This document shows positions 9,933 to 18,660 of a stretch of DNA of 64,000 nucleotides, piece after piece. Origin of the DNA: Cellulophaga sp. RHA19 (GTDB lineage Bacteria > Bacteroidota > Bacteroidia > Flavobacteriales > Flavobacteriaceae); NCBI RefSeq assembly GCF_002813425.1, contig NZ_PHUL01000001.1, positions 3,525,001-3,589,000 on the forward strand, read 5' to 3'. Both the position numbers and the translations under genes were made by a program. The notes under the pieces are model-generated. The model was not told where the DNA came from, made no database searches, and saw only the letters and a list, made by a program, of their open reading frames with translations. The stretch's first letter is position 1. Every line of letters begins with the position of its first letter.

Positions 9933-11483
9933 TTAAAAAGGAACGTCATTATCGTCCTCGGGAGGTAATCCATCATTCATAGAACTACCAAAAGCCTCAT
10001 TTGCACTTGGCAACCCTTGTGTTAAAAATGGATTTTCTTCGTTTTCATTCATTTTAGATTGAAATTCTACAGGAGAATCAAAATCATCTAGGTTATCAAA
10101 CTTACCTTGACTACCAATAAATTTAAGTCTAATATTTTCTAAACCACCATTCCTGTGTTTTGCTACAATAAATTCACCCTGACCTTGTGTTGGAGAGTGT
10201 TCATCATCATCCCACTCATCAATTTTATAGTATTCTGGTCTGTAAATAAACGATACAATATCGGCATCTTGTTCAATTGCTCCAGATTCACGTAAATCTG
10301 ATAGAATTGGTCTTTTACTGCCACCACGTGTTTCTACTGCCCTTGATAACTGTGAAAGTGCAATTACTGGCACATTAAGTTCTTTTGCTAGTGCTTTTAA
10401 GTTTCTAGAAATTGTAGAAATTTCTTGTTCCCTGTTTCCTCCTTTTTGTGTTCCACCTGCGGTCATAAGCTGCAAATAATCAATCATGATCATTTTTATA
10501 CCGTGTTGTGATGCTAGTCTTCTACATTTTGCTCTTAAGTCAAAAATAGAAAGAGACGGAGTGTCATCTATAAACAACGGTGCAGACTCTAATGTTTTTA
10601 CTTTAACATTTAACTGCTCCCACTCGTGTTTTTCTAATTTACCTGTACGTAGTTTTTCTGATGACAAACCTGTTTCTGAAGAAATAAGTCTTGTTATTAA
10701 CTGTACAGAAGACATCTCTAATGAGAAAAAGGCAACTGGCATTTGAGATTGTACTGCCATATTACGCGCCATAGATAAGGTAAATGCTGTTTTACCCATA
10801 CCAGGACGTGCTGCTACAATAATTAAATCACTGGGCTGCCAACCAGATGTTAACTCATCTAACTTATGAAAACCAGATGGTACACCACTTAAACCTTCTT
10901 TACCAGATATTTCTTCAATTCTTTTCTTAGCCTGTATTACTAAGTTTTGCGCTGTTTCTGCAGAACGTTTTAAGTTACCCTGTGTAACATCATACAATTT
11001 AGATTCTGCTGCATCTAATAAATCAAATACATCTGTAGCATCTTCATATGCTTCCTGTATAATTTCATTAGAAATTTTTATTAAACTTCTTTGAATAAAT
11101 TTCTGAAGAATAATTCTAGCGTGAAACTCTATATGAGCAGAAGATGTAACTTTTTGGGTTAATTTAATAAGGTAAAAATCTCCTCCTGAAACATCTAACT
11201 TCCCATCTTGCTTTAATTGGGTAGAAACAGTTAATAAATCTATCGGTTCAGAAGATTCAAACAACTTAAAAATTGCTTCATATATATTTTTGTGTGCTTC
11301 TTTATAAAAAACATCTGGATGTAAAATATCTATAACTTCATCTACACCTTTTTTATCAATCATCATTGCACCAATCACAACCTCCTCTAAATCAACGGCT
11401 TGTGGCGGTATTTTTCCTCTCTCTAAATTTATAATTGTAGATTTATCTATCTTATGTCCTACTACTGGGCTTGGCTTATCCAT
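9933..11483 (-). CDS. dnaB: Replicative DNA helicase DnaB
   Basis: Ring helicase that unwinds DNA at the fork. The ATG at 11483 (MDKPSPVV) is preferred over an in-frame TTG at 11501 and gives 516 residues. The N-terminal domain starts around PPQAVDLEEVVIGAMMID. The RecA-like domain has Walker A ARPGMGKTAF, Walker B MIMIDYLQLM, and the conserved ALSQLSRAVETR and DLRESGAIEQDADIV blocks. The C-terminal tail is acidic (PPEDDNDVPF). No intein or disruption is seen. It is a housekeeping gene located downstream of accA and separated from it by a terminator. Confidence 0.97.
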   Translation of the reverse strand: MDKPSPVVGHKIDKSTIINLERGKIPPQAVDLEEVVIGAMMIDKKGVDEVIDILHPDVFYKEAHKNIYEAIFKLFESSEPIDLLTVSTQLKQDGKLDVSGGDFYLIKLTQKVTSSAHIEFHARIILQKFIQRSLIKISNEIIQEAYEDATDVFDLLDAAESKLYDVTQGNLKRSAETAQNLVIQAKKRIEEISGKEGLSGVPSGFHKLDELTSGWQPSDLIIVAARPGMGKTAFTLSMARNMAVQSQMPVAFFSLEMSSVQLITRLISSETGLSSEKLRTGKLEKHEWEQLNVKVKTLESAPLFIDDTPSLSIFDLRAKCRRLASQHGIKMIMIDYLQLMTAGGTQKGGNREQEISTISRNLKALAKELNVPVIALSQLSRAVETRGGSKRPILSDLRESGAIEQDADIVSFIYRPEYYKIDEWDDDEHSPTQGQGEFIVAKHRNGGLENIRLKFIGSQGKFDNLDDFDSPVEFQSKMNENEENPFLTQGLPSANEAFGSSMNDGLPPEDDNDVPF

Positions 11484-11596
11484 ATTTGCTAAAGTATGCA
11501 ATTAACGTTTAGTTAACTTATAAAATGGGTGTAGTGATATTCACTATTGATTAACAATTGACCTGTTGATAAGTTACGAATTTGTGTTCATAACCA

Positions 11597-11630
11597 AAAA
11601 AAATCCAAAGATTAAACTTTGGATTTTTAT
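11597..11630 (-). terminator. Terminator after accA
   Basis: AATCCAAAG and CTTTGGATT form a stem with a short AT loop. On the minus strand a T run follows. It lies about 20 bases beyond the accA stop. Confidence 0.8.
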
Positions 11631-11651
11631 TATTTTGAATAAAAATGCCTG

Positions 11652-12605
11652 TTAGCCATTAAAGACTCCCATACTTTCATATTTACCCATTCTGTTTTCT
11701 ACCAATTCTTTTGGTGATAACTTTTTAAGATCATCAAAATGAGAAATAATTTTGTTTTTTACAATTGTAAAATTCTTATCTCTGTTTGCATGAGCTCCAC
11801 CTGCTGGTTCACGTACAATTTCATCAATAAGTTTTAATTTCTTCATATCTGTTGCTGTAAGTTTTAATGCTTCAGCAGCTTGCTCTTTATACTCCCAGCT
11901 TCTCCATAAAATTGAAGAACAAGATTCTGGAGAGATTACAGAGTACCACGTATTTTCTAACATTAGTACTTTATCACCAACACCAATACCTAATGCACCA
12001 CCAGAAGCACCTTCTCCTATTATTACAACAATAATTGGCACTTTAAGGCGTGTCATTTCTAATATATTACGTGCAATAGCCTCACCTTGCCCACGTTCTT
12101 CTGCTTCAATACCTGGGTAAGCACCTGGAGTATCTATAAAACATACAACAGGAACATCAAACTTTTCAGCAGATTTCATTAAACGTAATGCTTTACGGTA
12201 GCCCTCTGGGTTAGCCATACCAAAATTACGATACTGTCTGGTTTTAGTATTGTATCCTTTTTGCTGACCAATAAACATAAAACTTTGGTCACCAATTTTA
12301 CCAAGACCACCAATCATTGCTTTATCATCTTTTACATTACGATCTCCGTGAAGCTCTAAAAAAGTATCTCCGCAGATTGCGTTTATGTAGTCTAATGTAT
12401 AAGGTCTGTTTGGGTGTCTAGATAATTGCACCCTTTGCCAAGGTGTAAGATTTTTATATATATCTTTTCTAGTCTCTGTTAATTTTTTCTCTATCTGCTT
12501 ACAAGTTTCAGATACATCAACATCACTCTCCTTGCCAATTATCTGACACTTATCTAGCTGCTCTTCTAGCTCTTTGATAGGGAGTTCAAAGTCTAAATAT
12601 TCCAT
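11652..12605 (-). CDS. accA: Acetyl-CoA carboxylase carboxyltransferase subunit alpha
   Basis: Transfers the carboxyl group from carboxybiotin to acetyl-CoA with the beta subunit, the first step of fatty acid synthesis. 317 residues, the normal length. The N-terminal helical region ([13 protein letters not shown]) is followed by the crotonase-like domain with [38 protein letters not shown] and [18 protein letters not shown]. The sequence TATATTTG at 12645-12638 is a likely -7 box. AccA is encoded apart from accD, which is usual in this group. Confidence 0.97.
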   Translation of the reverse strand: MEYLDFELPIKELEEQLDKCQIIGKESDVDVSETCKQIEKKLTETRKDIYKNLTPWQRVQLSRHPNRPYTLDYINAICGDTFLELHGDRNVKDDKAMIGGLGKIGDQSFMFIGQQKGYNTKTRQYRNFGMANPEGYRKALRLMKSAEKFDVPVVCFIDTPGAYPGIEAEERGQGEAIARNILEMTRLKVPIIVVIIGEGASGGALGIGVGDKVLMLENTWYSVISPESCSSILWRSWEYKEQAAEALKLTATDMKKLKLIDEIVREPAGGAHANRDKNFTIVKNKIISHFDDLKKLSPKELVENRMGKYESMGVFNG

Positions 12606-12725
12606 ATTTTCAAATAGGTTTGATTTATATCAAGAAACAAATATATGATATTAATGTAACTCACCCATTAGACATCTAAAAAAATACTAAAAATATCTAA
12701 AAAGCAACTATTAAAATCTTTGCCT

Positions 12726-14912
12726 TTATTTTGTAAATAACAGCTCTCTATATTTTGTTAAAGGCCATAACTCATTCTCTATCAACTGCTCTAGCTTATC
12801 ACTATGGTGTCTAATTTCTTCAAAAAACGGTTTTACATTATCACAATAAGCAAATGCTTTTTTACTTAAATCTTTTAAGTTATTTGCATCTCTACGTGCT
12901 TGGGTCATAGCATCTGTCTTTTCTTTAATACCATTTATATGCTCTAGAATTTCTTCTAAAATAGTAGTTTGCGAAGCTGCCATTGTTTTATAAGAATCGC
13001 CATAAATGCTTTTTAAACCTACTATAGTTTGTATTAATTTATTTTGATAAGCCAATGCTGCTGGCACAATATGACTATAGACTAACTCATTAAAAACACG
13101 ACCTTCTATTTGTACATGCATGATATATGATTCTAGCTCAATTTCTTGCCTAGCTGTAATCTCTACATCACTCATTACCTTCATAGACTTAAAAAGGTCT
13201 AAACTCTCTTTAGAAGTTAAAACTTTTAAAGCTTGAGGTGTATTTTTGTTATTACTTAATTTTCTTTTTTTAGCTTCTTTTTCCCATTCTTTACTATAAC
13301 CATCACCATCAAACCTAATTCTTTTAGATGTTTTGATATACTCTCTTAAAACGTTAAAAACAGCTTCGTCCTTTTTAAGACTCTTATTATCTATAAGTTC
13401 ATCTACCTCTGTTTTAAATTCTATTAATTGCTTTGCTACAATTGTATTTAAAACCGTCATTGGTTTAGAGCAGTTTGTTTTAGAGCCAACACCACGCATC
13501 TCAAACTTATTACCTGTAAAAGCAAAAGGTGACGTTCTGTTTCTATCTGTATTGTCTAAAAGTATTTCTGGTATTTTACCAACTACATTTAACTTAAGTT
13601 CTGTTTTTTCTTCTGGTGATAATTTTCCTTTAGAAACACCTTCTAACTCATCTAAAACCCTACTTAATTGCGTGCCTATAAAGATTGAAAAAATTGCTGG
13701 TGGCGCTTCATTAGCTCCTAACCTATGATCGTTACTTGCAGATGCTATTGAAGATCTTAGCAACTCCTCATACGTATCTACTGCTTTTATTGTATTGATA
13801 AAGAACGTTAAAAACTGAAGATTTTTCATTGGCGTAGAACCAGGACTTAACAAGTTAGTACCTGTATCTGTTGCTAACGACCAATTGTTATGCTTACCAG
13901 AACCATTTATATGTGCAAATGGCTTTTCATGAAACAAGACTTTTAAATTATGTTTGTCTGCAATTTTATCCATAACATCCATTAATAATAGGTTATGGTC
14001 TACTGCAAGGTTTGCTTCTTCAAAAACCGGAGCAAGCTCAAACTGATTAGGAGCAACCTCATTATGTCTGGTTTTAACAGGTATACCTAGTTTAATACAC
14101 TCTACCTCTAGCTCTTTCATAAAGTTAAGCACCCTACTAGGAATAACACCAAAATAATGATCATCTAATTGTTGTCCTTTTGCTGCATGATGACCAACCA
14201 AAGTTCTACCTGTAAGTATAATATCTGGTCTAGAGTATGCCAAAGCCTTATCTATAACAAAATACTCTTGCTCCCAACCTAAAGTAGCATTTACTTTAGT
14301 TACATTTTTATCAAAATATTTAGCTACAGCAGTTGCTGCCTCATCTACAGCAGATAATGCACGTAAAAGAGGTGCCTTGTTATCTAAAGCTTCACCAGTA
14401 TAAGAAACAAATATTGTAGGTATACATAAAGTTTTATCATATATAAAAGCTGCAGAAGTAGGGTCCCATGCGGTATATCCTCTTGCTTCAAACGTATTTC
14501 TAATTCCTCCACTAGGAAAACTAGAAGCATCTGGTTCCTGCTGTACCAATTGTCCGCCTCCAAATTTTTCTAAAGCTCGCCCATCATTTAAAACATCAAA
14601 AAAAGCATCATGTTTTTCTGCTGTTGTTCCGGTTAATGGCTGAAACCAATGTGTGTAATGCGTAGCACCCATTGTTATTGCCCAAGACTTTATACCTTCT
14701 GCTACTTGATCTGCTATTTTACGATCTATTTTAGCTCCAGAAAAAATAGCTTCTTTTACAGTTGCCAGCGCATCTTTGGTTAAGAACTGCAACATTCTTT
14801 CCTCGTTAAAAACATGGTTTCCAAATTTTTTAGAACGAGTTCCTTTTTCATTTATCACAAAATTTTGCCTAGACAAACTTTCTTTAACAGCATTGAACCT
14901 TACTAAAGACAT
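12726..14912 (-). CDS. glnN: Glutamine synthetase, type III (GlnN)
   Basis: ATP-dependent ligation of ammonia to glutamate. 728 residues, the length of the large type III enzymes. Visible catalytic blocks include LGWEQEYFVID, TRHNEVAPNQFELAP, the HINGSGKHNNWSLATDTGTN segment, and RTSPFAFTGNKFEMRGVGS. The long C-terminal helical region is typical of type III. It is transcribed divergently from a type II glutamine synthetase 204 bp away. Two CCCCTA-containing repeats lie in the shared upstream region and may be a regulatory site. Confidence 0.96.
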   Translation of the reverse strand: MSLVRFNAVKESLSRQNFVINEKGTRSKKFGNHVFNEERMLQFLTKDALATVKEAIFSGAKIDRKIADQVAEGIKSWAITMGATHYTHWFQPLTGTTAEKHDAFFDVLNDGRALEKFGGGQLVQQEPDASSFPSGGIRNTFEARGYTAWDPTSAAFIYDKTLCIPTIFVSYTGEALDNKAPLLRALSAVDEAATAVAKYFDKNVTKVNATLGWEQEYFVIDKALAYSRPDIILTGRTLVGHHAAKGQQLDDHYFGVIPSRVLNFMKELEVECIKLGIPVKTRHNEVAPNQFELAPVFEEANLAVDHNLLLMDVMDKIADKHNLKVLFHEKPFAHINGSGKHNNWSLATDTGTNLLSPGSTPMKNLQFLTFFINTIKAVDTYEELLRSSIASASNDHRLGANEAPPAIFSIFIGTQLSRVLDELEGVSKGKLSPEEKTELKLNVVGKIPEILLDNTDRNRTSPFAFTGNKFEMRGVGSKTNCSKPMTVLNTIVAKQLIEFKTEVDELIDNKSLKKDEAVFNVLREYIKTSKRIRFDGDGYSKEWEKEAKKRKLSNNKNTPQALKVLTSKESLDLFKSMKVMSDVEITARQEIELESYIMHVQIEGRVFNELVYSHIVPAALAYQNKLIQTIVGLKSIYGDSYKTMAASQTTILEEILEHINGIKEKTDAMTQARRDANNLKDLSKKAFAYCDNVKPFFEEIRHHSDKLEQLIENELWPLTKYRELLFTK

Positions 14913-14983
14913 ATTTATAGTTTTAAAAGTGGTATGAATTGCAAAATTAGTAATTAAACTGATAAAAAATATAATATTTTTAA

Positions 14984-15044
14984 TTAACCCCTAAAAAAAT
15001 AAGGGTATCAAGAATTTCATCTAATAATTTAGCAATTACCCCTA
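14984..15044. promoter_or_regulatory. Shared upstream region of the two glutamine synthetases, with CCCCTA repeats
   Basis: TTAACCCCTA (14984-14993) and TTACCCCTA (15036-15044) are direct repeats 52 bp apart, between divergent genes. An AAGGGT (15000-15005) lies between them in inverse orientation. Spacing and placement suggest an operator, but the factor is unknown. Confidence 0.4.
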
Positions 15045-15051
15045 TAAAAAT

Positions 15052-15082
15052 TATGGAGATACAATGAAAAAAATTACTTTTG
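15052..15082 (+). promoter_or_regulatory. Probable promoter of type II glutamine synthetase
   Basis: TACTTTTG (15075-15082) matches the -7 consensus. The -33 position, 19 bp upstream, holds TATG instead of TTTG, a partial match that may call for an activator. Confidence 0.5.
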
Positions 15083-15116
15083 CCTCATCTTTAATGAAAT
15101 TACAACAATCAACATT

Positions 15117-16133
15117 ATGAGCAAATCTAAATTAGAGTATATCTGGCTTGATGGTTACAAGCCAACTCAAAACATGAGAAGTAAAACTAAAGTAGTAGAA
15201 GACTTTAGTGGAAAACTAGAAGATTGCGAAATCTGGTCTTTTGATGGTTCATCAACAAGACAAGCTTCTGGTGGAGCTTCTGACTGTTTATTAAAACCTG
15301 TTGCTATATATCCAGACCCTGCACGTAAGGATGGTTATTTAGTAATGACTGAAGTTTTAAATGCAGATGGTACTCCTCACGAATCTAACGGAAGAGCTAC
15401 AATCGATGATAACGACAATGATTTTTGGTTCGGTTTTGAGCAAGAATACTTTATTATGGATACGCAAACACAATTACCTTTAGGTTTCCCTATTGGTGGT
15501 TACCCTGCTCCACAAGGTATGTACTATTGCTCTGTTGGTGGTAAGCACACTCACGGTAGAGAATTAGTAGAAGAGCACGCTGATCTTTGTATTGAAGCTG
15601 GTTTAAACTTTGAAGGTATTAACCAAGAAGTTGCAAGTGGACAATGGGAATACCAATTATTTGCTAAAGGAGCTAAAAAAGCTGGTGATGAAATATGGGT
15701 ATCTCGTTACTTATTAGATAGATTAACTGAGCAATATGGTTACTATATAGAATACCACCCTAAACCATTAGGTAAGGATATGGACTGGAACGGTTCTGGT
15801 ATGCACGCAAACTTTTCTAATACAACTTTAAGAACTTGTGGTTCTCAAGAAACTTATGAGAAAATATGTGAAGCATTTAGACCAGTTGTTAAAGAGCACA
15901 TTGCTGTTTACGGTGAGTTTAACGATCAACGTTTAACTGGTGAGCATGAGACTGCTTCTATTAACGATTTTAGTTATGGTATTTCTGATAGAGGAGCTTC
16001 TATTAGAATTCCTATTATTACAGTAGAAAAAGGCTGGAAAGGCTGGTTAGAAGACAGAAGACCTGCATCTAACGGAGATCCTTACAAAATTGCTGGAAGA
16101 ATTATTAAAACTGTAAAATCTGCAAAGATTTAA
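15117..16133 (+). CDS. Glutamine synthetase, type II (eukaryote-like)
   Basis: 338 residues, much shorter than type I (about 470) or type III. The beta-grasp N-terminus (LEYIWLDGYKPTQNMRSKTK) and the blocks WSFDGSSTRQASGG, FWFGFEQEYFIMD, NQEVASGQWEYQLF, NGSGMHANFS and RGASIRIPI match the type II family found in eukaryotes and some bacteria. It makes glutamine from glutamate and ammonia. It is divergent from glnN and followed by a strong terminator, so it is likely monocistronic. Carrying both types suggests expression under different nitrogen states. Confidence 0.95.
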   Translation: MSKSKLEYIWLDGYKPTQNMRSKTKVVEDFSGKLEDCEIWSFDGSSTRQASGGASDCLLKPVAIYPDPARKDGYLVMTEVLNADGTPHESNGRATIDDNDNDFWFGFEQEYFIMDTQTQLPLGFPIGGYPAPQGMYYCSVGGKHTHGRELVEEHADLCIEAGLNFEGINQEVASGQWEYQLFAKGAKKAGDEIWVSRYLLDRLTEQYGYYIEYHPKPLGKDMDWNGSGMHANFSNTTLRTCGSQETYEKICEAFRPVVKEHIAVYGEFNDQRLTGEHETASINDFSYGISDRGASIRIPIITVEKGWKGWLEDRRPASNGDPYKIAGRIIKTVKSAKI

Positions 16134-16157
16134 GTATATAATTAAATTAATTGTTTT

Positions 16158-16194
16158 TAAAAACGCCTAAGAATTTTTCTTAGGCGTTTTTTTA
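16158..16194 (+). terminator. Terminator after type II glutamine synthetase
   Basis: AAAACGCCTAAGAA and TTCTTAGGCGTTTT form a long stem with a short T loop, followed by a T run. Confidence 0.93.
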
Positions 16195-16236
16195 TATCTA
16201 ACAGGTTAACAATGTTACTTTGTAATAGCTGTAGTA

Positions 16237-17172
16237 TTATATAGTAAAGTATATAAAAGTAGCATAACCAGCCAAGAGCACAATTCCGTCTCTCCACCCC
16301 AAACGTAATCCTTTAGGTATAAAAACCAATGGTAACAATACTAATGCAAAACCAAGCATCCACAAAATATCATTACTAAGTAGTGTTTGGTCTACAACTT
16401 TTAAAGGTGTTATCATTGCTGTAATACCAAGTACTGCAAAAATGTTAAAAATATTAGAGCCAATTAAGTTTCCTAAAGAAATAGCCTTCTCCTTTTTTAT
16501 TACTGCAATAATAGATGCCGCAAGTTCTGGTATACTTGTTCCTATAGATACTACTGTTACACCTATTACACGTTCACTTACATTATAAAACCTAGCTAAA
16601 CCAGTTGCACCACTTACCAGTAGCTCTGATCCTCCCCAAAGTCCTAGACCACCTAACACTAAAAACAGTATCATTTTAAAGGTAGGTAAAGGCATATCAT
16701 CCTCTTGAGCCTCATCTTCTACTGCTGTTTTCTGAAACTTAATAAGATATACTATATATATTATTAAAAGAGCAACCATCACTAAGCCCTCATAAAAAAC
16801 AATAACACCATCAAAATAGATAAAGCCAAAGAATAATAAAGAGGCAAACATTAAAATAGGCCAATCTGTAGTATAAAAACTTTTGCGAACATTTATACTA
16901 CCCAATAAAATTATAAACCCTAAGACCAAACCTAAGTTAGCAATATTAGAACCTACAACATTACCTAAAGATAAATCTGGCGAGCCATCTAATGCAGCTT
17001 TGATACTTACAATTAATTCTGGTGCAGATGTTGCAAAAGAGACTACCGTCATCCCCACAACAATTTTTGGAATTTGTAATCTTAAAGAAAGTGCTACTGA
17101 TGATTTTAGCAACCAGTTACCTCCCATTATTAAAAAAACCAAACCAATAATTATGTATACAATATTAAGCAT
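16237..17172 (-). CDS. Calcium/sodium antiporter (CaCA family, YrbG-like)
   Basis: Inner-membrane exchanger of 311 residues with about ten hydrophobic segments. The two alpha repeats of the CaCA superfamily are clear: SFATSAPELIVS with GNVVGSNIANLGLVLG in the first half, and SIGTSIPELAAS with GNLIGSNIFNIFAVLG in the second. An acidic loop (VEDEAQEDDMP) separates the halves. It probably exports Ca2+ in exchange for Na+. It is a single gene with no visible operon partner. Confidence 0.92.
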   Translation of the reverse strand: MLNIVYIIIGLVFLIMGGNWLLKSSVALSLRLQIPKIVVGMTVVSFATSAPELIVSIKAALDGSPDLSLGNVVGSNIANLGLVLGFIILLGSINVRKSFYTTDWPILMFASLLFFGFIYFDGVIVFYEGLVMVALLIIYIVYLIKFQKTAVEDEAQEDDMPLPTFKMILFLVLGGLGLWGGSELLVSGATGLARFYNVSERVIGVTVVSIGTSIPELAASIIAVIKKEKAISLGNLIGSNIFNIFAVLGITAMITPLKVVDQTLLSNDILWMLGFALVLLPLVFIPKGLRLGWRDGIVLLAGYATFIYFTI

Positions 17173-17592
17173 CTATCACTTTTTTTTGAGCAAATATAGC
17201 AATTAGAACGCTACATATTTTTTAAAAAAGTTATATTTTAAAATTGATAAAAAAAGTATCTAACACTAGCAAAAACAACTACTTGAAAGAATGAAACATC
17301 AAAAAAAGCGCTAATCTAGAATGAAAATCCCCTTGTAGAATTATTCAACCACAAAAACGCCCCTACAAAAGCTACATTTTAAAACAAAAAATGCAATTTA
17401 ACATTACATATACAAACAATATACAAGCTTAAAGTTTAAATATTAAAACAATTATTATTATATAGTTATAAATAGTGTATTCACTTATAATAATAGTAGT
17501 TAACTTATTTGCAAGTGAGTATAATTTATATATATCTTAATTGAATAATCGATTATTTACAACTAATTATTAACCTTTTTAAACCACACATT
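17173..17592. other. AT-rich intergenic region
   Basis: About 420 bp without a gene I can support. It holds a 14-bp palindrome AATAATCGATTATT (17544-17557) and otherwise low-complexity AT. It may carry the upstream control of the short peptide at 17593. Confidence 0.5.
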
Positions 17593-17655
17593 ATGATTAT
17601 TCTATCTGAAATTTTATTTAGTTATACCATAACTATTATTGTAATACTATTCTAA
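17593..17655 (+). CDS. Possible 20-residue hydrophobic peptide
   Basis: ATG at 17593 opens a 20-codon frame, MIILSEILFSYTITIIVILF, almost entirely hydrophobic and long enough for one membrane span. It ends 24 bases before a strong terminator hairpin and has its own AT-rich upstream region with a palindrome. It could be a small membrane peptide, a type I toxin-like peptide or a leader peptide. It could also be chance, as no homologue is known to me. Confidence 0.3.
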   Translation: MIILSEILFSYTITIIVILF

Positions 17656-17679
17656 GAAAAATCATATAGGCCTATATAC

Positions 17680-17717
17680 CAATAAAGGTTGCTATAAAAG
17701 CAACCTTTATTATTTTT
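17680..17717 (+). terminator. Strong bidirectional hairpin terminator
   Basis: ATAAAGGTTGCT and AGCAACCTTTAT form a 12-bp perfect stem, followed by TATTTTTA. It has no annotated gene directly upstream except the 20-residue frame at 17593, which implies a short transcript ends here. Confidence 0.85.
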
Positions 17718-17750
17718 AGTATTACCATATATTTGCAGAAATATACTTTT

Positions 17751-17903
17751 ATGAAAAAAGCTCTTTTTAAATTTCTTGCCAAAATTAATCGCATACTACT
17801 ACCATCTTACAGTAAAAAACAGCTAGATTTATCTAAGGCTAGTAAATTACAGTTAGCAGTAATTGGTTGGCGTTATTATGTAACCACAAATGCTATAGAC
17901 TAA
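17751..17903 (+). CDS. Conserved small flavobacterial protein (50 aa)
   Basis: ATG at 17751 gives 50 residues, basic at the N-terminus (MKKALFKFLAKINRILLPS), then SKKQLDLSKASKLQLAVIGW and a hydrophilic end. I recall similar roughly 50-residue proteins in many Flavobacteriaceae, some labelled SsrA-binding protein without good reason; real SmpB is about 150 residues. TATATTTG (17728-17735) is a -7 box just upstream. Its 3' end overlaps the convergent apt gene by 4 bp. The function is unknown. Confidence 0.65.
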   Translation: MKKALFKFLAKINRILLPSYSKKQLDLSKASKLQLAVIGWRYYVTTNAID

Positions 17904-18412
17904 TAATGTAGTAAAGATGCAACGCTATAGTTGGCTATTTTATCTTTACCGTTTAAAAAGTCTAGTTCTATCAAAAAGTTACACTGTACTACCTCTCCTC
18001 CTAATTCTTCAATTAATTCACAAACAGCTTTAGCGGTACCACCAGTAGCAAGCACATCATCATGTATTAACACCTTATCCCCTTTTTTAATGGCATCTGT
18101 ATGTATTTCTAATGCATCTTCACCATATTCTAAAGAATAAGGCTTAGATAGCACATTAAAAGGTAATTTTCCTTTTTTACGCACAGGTACAAAACCAGCT
18201 TTTAATTTGGTTGCTAAAAGGGTTGCAAAGAAGAAACCACGGCTTTCCATACCCACAACTTTGTCTATTTTTTGCTCTTTTACTAAATTTAAGAGCGCAT
18301 CTGCAGTTTTTTCTAAAATTTCTGCATTATTTAACAAAGGTGTAATATCCTTAAAAACAATGCCTTGCTTAGGAAAATCTTGAACGTCTCTAATATATTC
18401 TTTAAAATTCAT
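17900..18412 (-). CDS. apt: Adenine phosphoribosyltransferase
   Basis: Salvages adenine to AMP using PRPP. 170 residues, the standard length. It begins FKEYIRDVQDFPKQGIVFKDITPLL and has VVGMESRGFFFATLLATKL, the PRPP loop VLIHDDVLATGGTAKA and the CNFLIELDFLNGK ending typical of Apt. Cytoplasmic, single gene. Confidence 0.96.
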   Translation of the reverse strand: MNFKEYIRDVQDFPKQGIVFKDITPLLNNAEILEKTADALLNLVKEQKIDKVVGMESRGFFFATLLATKLKAGFVPVRKKGKLPFNVLSKPYSLEYGEDALEIHTDAIKKGDKVLIHDDVLATGGTAKAVCELIEELGGEVVQCNFLIELDFLNGKDKIANYSVASLLHY

Positions 18413-18430
18413 ATATTTTTCTTTAGTTAT

Positions 18431-18461
18431 TTTGTGGTAAAAGTAAAAAGAAATATATTTG
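18431..18461 (+). promoter_or_regulatory. tRNA-Arg promoter with full consensus
   Basis: TTTG (18431-18434), a 19-bp spacer, then TATATTTG (18454-18461): an exact match to the Bacteroidota housekeeping consensus, about 30 bases upstream of the tRNA. Confidence 0.85.
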
Positions 18462-18491
18462 CACCCTCGTTTAAAGGAATTTAAACATAAC

Positions 18492-18565
18492 GGCCTCGTG
18501 GCGCAACTGAATAGCGCACTTGATTACGGCTCAAGAGGTTACAGGTTTGAATCCTGTCGAGGTCA
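18492..18565 (+). tRNA. tRNA-Arg (ACG anticodon)
   Basis: The acceptor stem GGCCTCG pairs with CGAGGTC, and the anticodon stem CTTGA/TCAAG encloses TTACGGC with anticodon ACG. The T-arm is ACAGGTTTGAATCCTGT. CCA is not encoded. The A at position 34 would need deamination to inosine to read CGC/CGT/CGA. Confidence 0.96.
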
Positions 18566-18605
18566 CTAAAAGCTTGCTAAATCTTAGATTTAGCAAGCTT
18601 TTTTC
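18566..18605 (+). terminator. Terminator after tRNA-Arg
   Basis: A 14-15 bp stem (AAGCTTGCTAAATC with GATTTAGCAAGCTT) and a TAG-type loop, followed by TTTTTTC. Confidence 0.9.
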
Positions 18606-18660
18606 TTTTTATCACTTTACTTGTTATAAAACACTAAACTATTAAAAATAAAGTATAGAT

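Noticed and set aside
18492..18605. Prophage or genomic-island attachment site at tRNA-Arg
   Set aside because: No integrase and no second copy of the tRNA 3' end were found by eye.
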